This document shows, piece after piece, positions 62,815-64,000 of a stretch of DNA of 64,000 nucleotides. The notes below the pieces were generated by a model that made no database searches, was not told the origin of the DNA, and saw nothing but the letters and a program-made list of their open reading frames with translations. Every line of letters starts with the position of its first letter. Position 1 is the first letter of the stretch. Source of the stretch: Khoudiadiopia massiliensis (GTDB lineage: Bacteria; Bacillota; Clostridia; Tissierellales; Peptoniphilaceae); NCBI GenBank assembly GCA_900290095.1, contig OKQS01000001.1, forward strand, positions 62,001 through 126,000. The letters are read 5' to 3'. The translations under genes were made by a program, and so were the position numbers.

Positions 62815-64000
62815 ATGAGCAAAAAATTAGTAATAGTGGAATCGCCTACAAAAACAAAAACCATTTCCAAGATACTTGGAAAAGAATACAAGGTAATAGC
62901 CTCAAAGGGGCATTTAAGGGATCTCCCAAAATCAACCTTTGGCGTCGATCTCGATAATAACTTTGAGCCAAAATATATTAATGTAAGAGGCAAGGCAGAG
63001 ACCATAAATTTTATAAAAAAAGAGCATAAAAAAGCCGATCAGACATTTTTAGCAACCGACCCTGATAGGGAGGGGGAGGCCATATCATGGCACCTTGCCC
63101 ATTTATTGGGTATGGATCCGGAGTCGGCAACTAGGGTGAGCTTCCGTGAGATAACCAAAGATGGCGTAAGAGAAGGTATAGAAAACCCCAGAAAGCTTGA
63201 TTTGGACTTGGTAGACGCCCAGCAGGCCAGAAGGGTTATGGACAGAATAGTTGGCTATGAGATTTCTCCAATTTTGTGGAAGAAAGTTAAGTCAGGCTTG
63301 TCAGCCGGAAGGGTCCAATCTGTAGCTCTTAGACTGATTGTAGAAAGAGAAAGGGAAATTGAGGCCTTTGAACCCAAGGAATATTGGACAATACATTCTG
63401 TTCACAACAAGAGCAAGGTGAATTTTGAAACTGAATTTTATGGCTTTAAGAACGGTGACAAGTCTAAAAAATTTGAAATAGGGAGCCAAGATGAGGCTGA
63501 CAAAATAATTAAAGATCTTGGGGACGAGTTTAAGGTTTGGGCAGTTAAAAAGACCACTAAAAAGAGAAGGCCATATGCTCCATTTACCACATCAACCCTA
63601 CAACAGGAAGCCTCTGCCAAGTTAAATTTCACAACTTCAAAGACAATGATGCTGGCCCAGCAGCTATATGAAGGAGTTTCCAGTTCTGAAGGGCAAACAG
63701 GCCTCATCACATATATGAGAACAGATTCAACCCGCCTGTCTCATGACTTTACTTCAAGGGCAAAAAAGTATATTGAAAAAACCTGGGGTAAGGAATATGC
63801 GGGCAGGGAAGTTTCATATGGCGGGAAAAAAGGCAATAGCCAGGACGCCCATGAAGCCATAAGGCCGACATCCGCGGAGAGAGACCCGGAGAGCCTGAGA
63901 GATTATCTGTCAAGGGACCAGTACAGGTTGTACAAACTCATATGGGCAAGAGCTATTGCTTCGCAAATGAAGGCATCAACCTATAAATCGACAAATGTTG
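62815..64000 (+). CDS. topA: DNA topoisomerase I, 3' end outside window
   Basis: Type IA topoisomerase that relaxes negative supercoils. The frame is open from ATG 62815 (AAAAGGG upstream) to the right edge, 395 full codons, so the gene is truncated by the window. Seen: TOPRIM with Glu9 in VIVESPTK and Asp82/Asp84/Glu86 in TDPDREGE, RRVMDRIVGY, SAGRVQSVAL, and the active-site Tyr300 in GLITYMRTDSTRLS. The C-terminal zinc domains lie outside. It follows dprA by 124 AT-rich bases. Confidence 0.97.
   Translation, partial: MSKKLVIVESPTKTKTISKILGKEYKVIASKGHLRDLPKSTFGVDLDNNFEPKYINVRGKAETINFIKKEHKKADQTFLATDPDREGEAISWHLAHLLGMDPESATRVSFREITKDGVREGIENPRKLDLDLVDAQQARRVMDRIVGYEISPILWKKVKSGLSAGRVQSVALRLIVEREREIEAFEPKEYWTIHSVHNKSKVNFETEFYGFKNGDKSKKFEIGSQDEADKIIKDLGDEFKVWAVKKTTKKRRPYAPFTTSTLQQEASAKLNFTTSKTMMLAQQLYEGVSSSEGQTGLITYMRTDSTRLSHDFTSRAKKYIEKTWGKEYAGREVSYGGKKGNSQDAHEAIRPTSAERDPESLRDYLSRDQYRLYKLIWARAIASQMKASTYKSTNV

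Overview
This window reads as a stretch of chromosome from a low-to-moderate GC, Gram-positive, probably anaerobic Firmicute of the Clostridia/Tissierellia type. The basis is the Bacillota gene orders (pgk-tpiA-eno; yicC-gmk-rpoZ-coaBC-priA-def-fmt-rlmN-prpC-prkC-rsgA-rpe-thiN; asp23-fakA-recG-rsmD-coaD; rpmF-plsX-rnc-smc-ftsY-ylxM-ffh-rpsP-khpA-rimM-trmD-rplS-rbgA-rnhB-yraN-dprA-topA), AGGAGG-type ribosome binding sites, cell-wall-binding repeat 2 anchoring, and a MurE whose amino-acid selectivity loop is not the diaminopimelate type. I do not name a genus. Coding density is very high and many genes overlap by 4-14 bases. No tRNA, rRNA, CRISPR, insertion sequence or prophage was seen.

Layout. 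1-3311: glycolytic genes pgk (5' end outside the window), tpiA and eno, closed by a terminator. 3398-10966: glycogen cluster glgC, glgD, glgA, pullulanase and phosphoglucomutase, preceded by a cre-like site; a HerA/DUF87-type ATPase (10963-13380) is translationally coupled to its end. 13390-13602: a short promoter-to-terminator unit containing a 42-codon ORF. 13636-16659: a 1007-residue secreted surface protein with chlamydial Pmp-type GGAI/FxxN repeats and three CWB2 anchor repeats, between terminators. 16739-22442 (minus): rqcH-sbcD-sbcC. 22528-25619 (minus): YtrA-like GntR regulator and an ABC exporter. 25821-38760: nucleotide, cofactor, replication-restart, formyl-Met, ribosome-maturation and Ser/Thr kinase-phosphatase genes. 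38859-39167 (minus): rpmB, divergent from 39317-46584 (asp23, fakA, recG, rsmD, coaD, a DivIVA-like protein, a MurE-type ligase). 46557-47705 (minus): tmcAL. 47868-61347: ribosomal-protein, lipid, RNase III, SMC and SRP genes, ending with a ferritin. 61503-64000: dprA and the 5' part of topA.

How the genes work together. The left end links lower glycolysis to glycogen storage: phosphoglucomutase supplies glucose-1-phosphate, GlgC/GlgD make ADP-glucose, GlgA polymerises it and pullulanase trims branches. The middle and right are the growth-control core: translation initiation (def, fmt), ribosome assembly and rescue (rsgA, rbgA, rimM, rqcH), the SRP pathway (ffh, ftsY, ylxM), chromosome organisation (smc), PASTA-kinase signalling, CoA synthesis (coaBC, coaD) and phospholipid entry (plsX, fakA).

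No clearly new system was found. The best leads are regulatory and architectural: a palindromic -35 box shared by divergent rpmB/asp23 promoters, a -35 box embedded in a terminator stem before ylxM-ffh, a possible leader-peptide/attenuator before the surface protein, the Pmp-CWB2 protein itself, and the uncharacterised ATPase tied to phosphoglucomutase.
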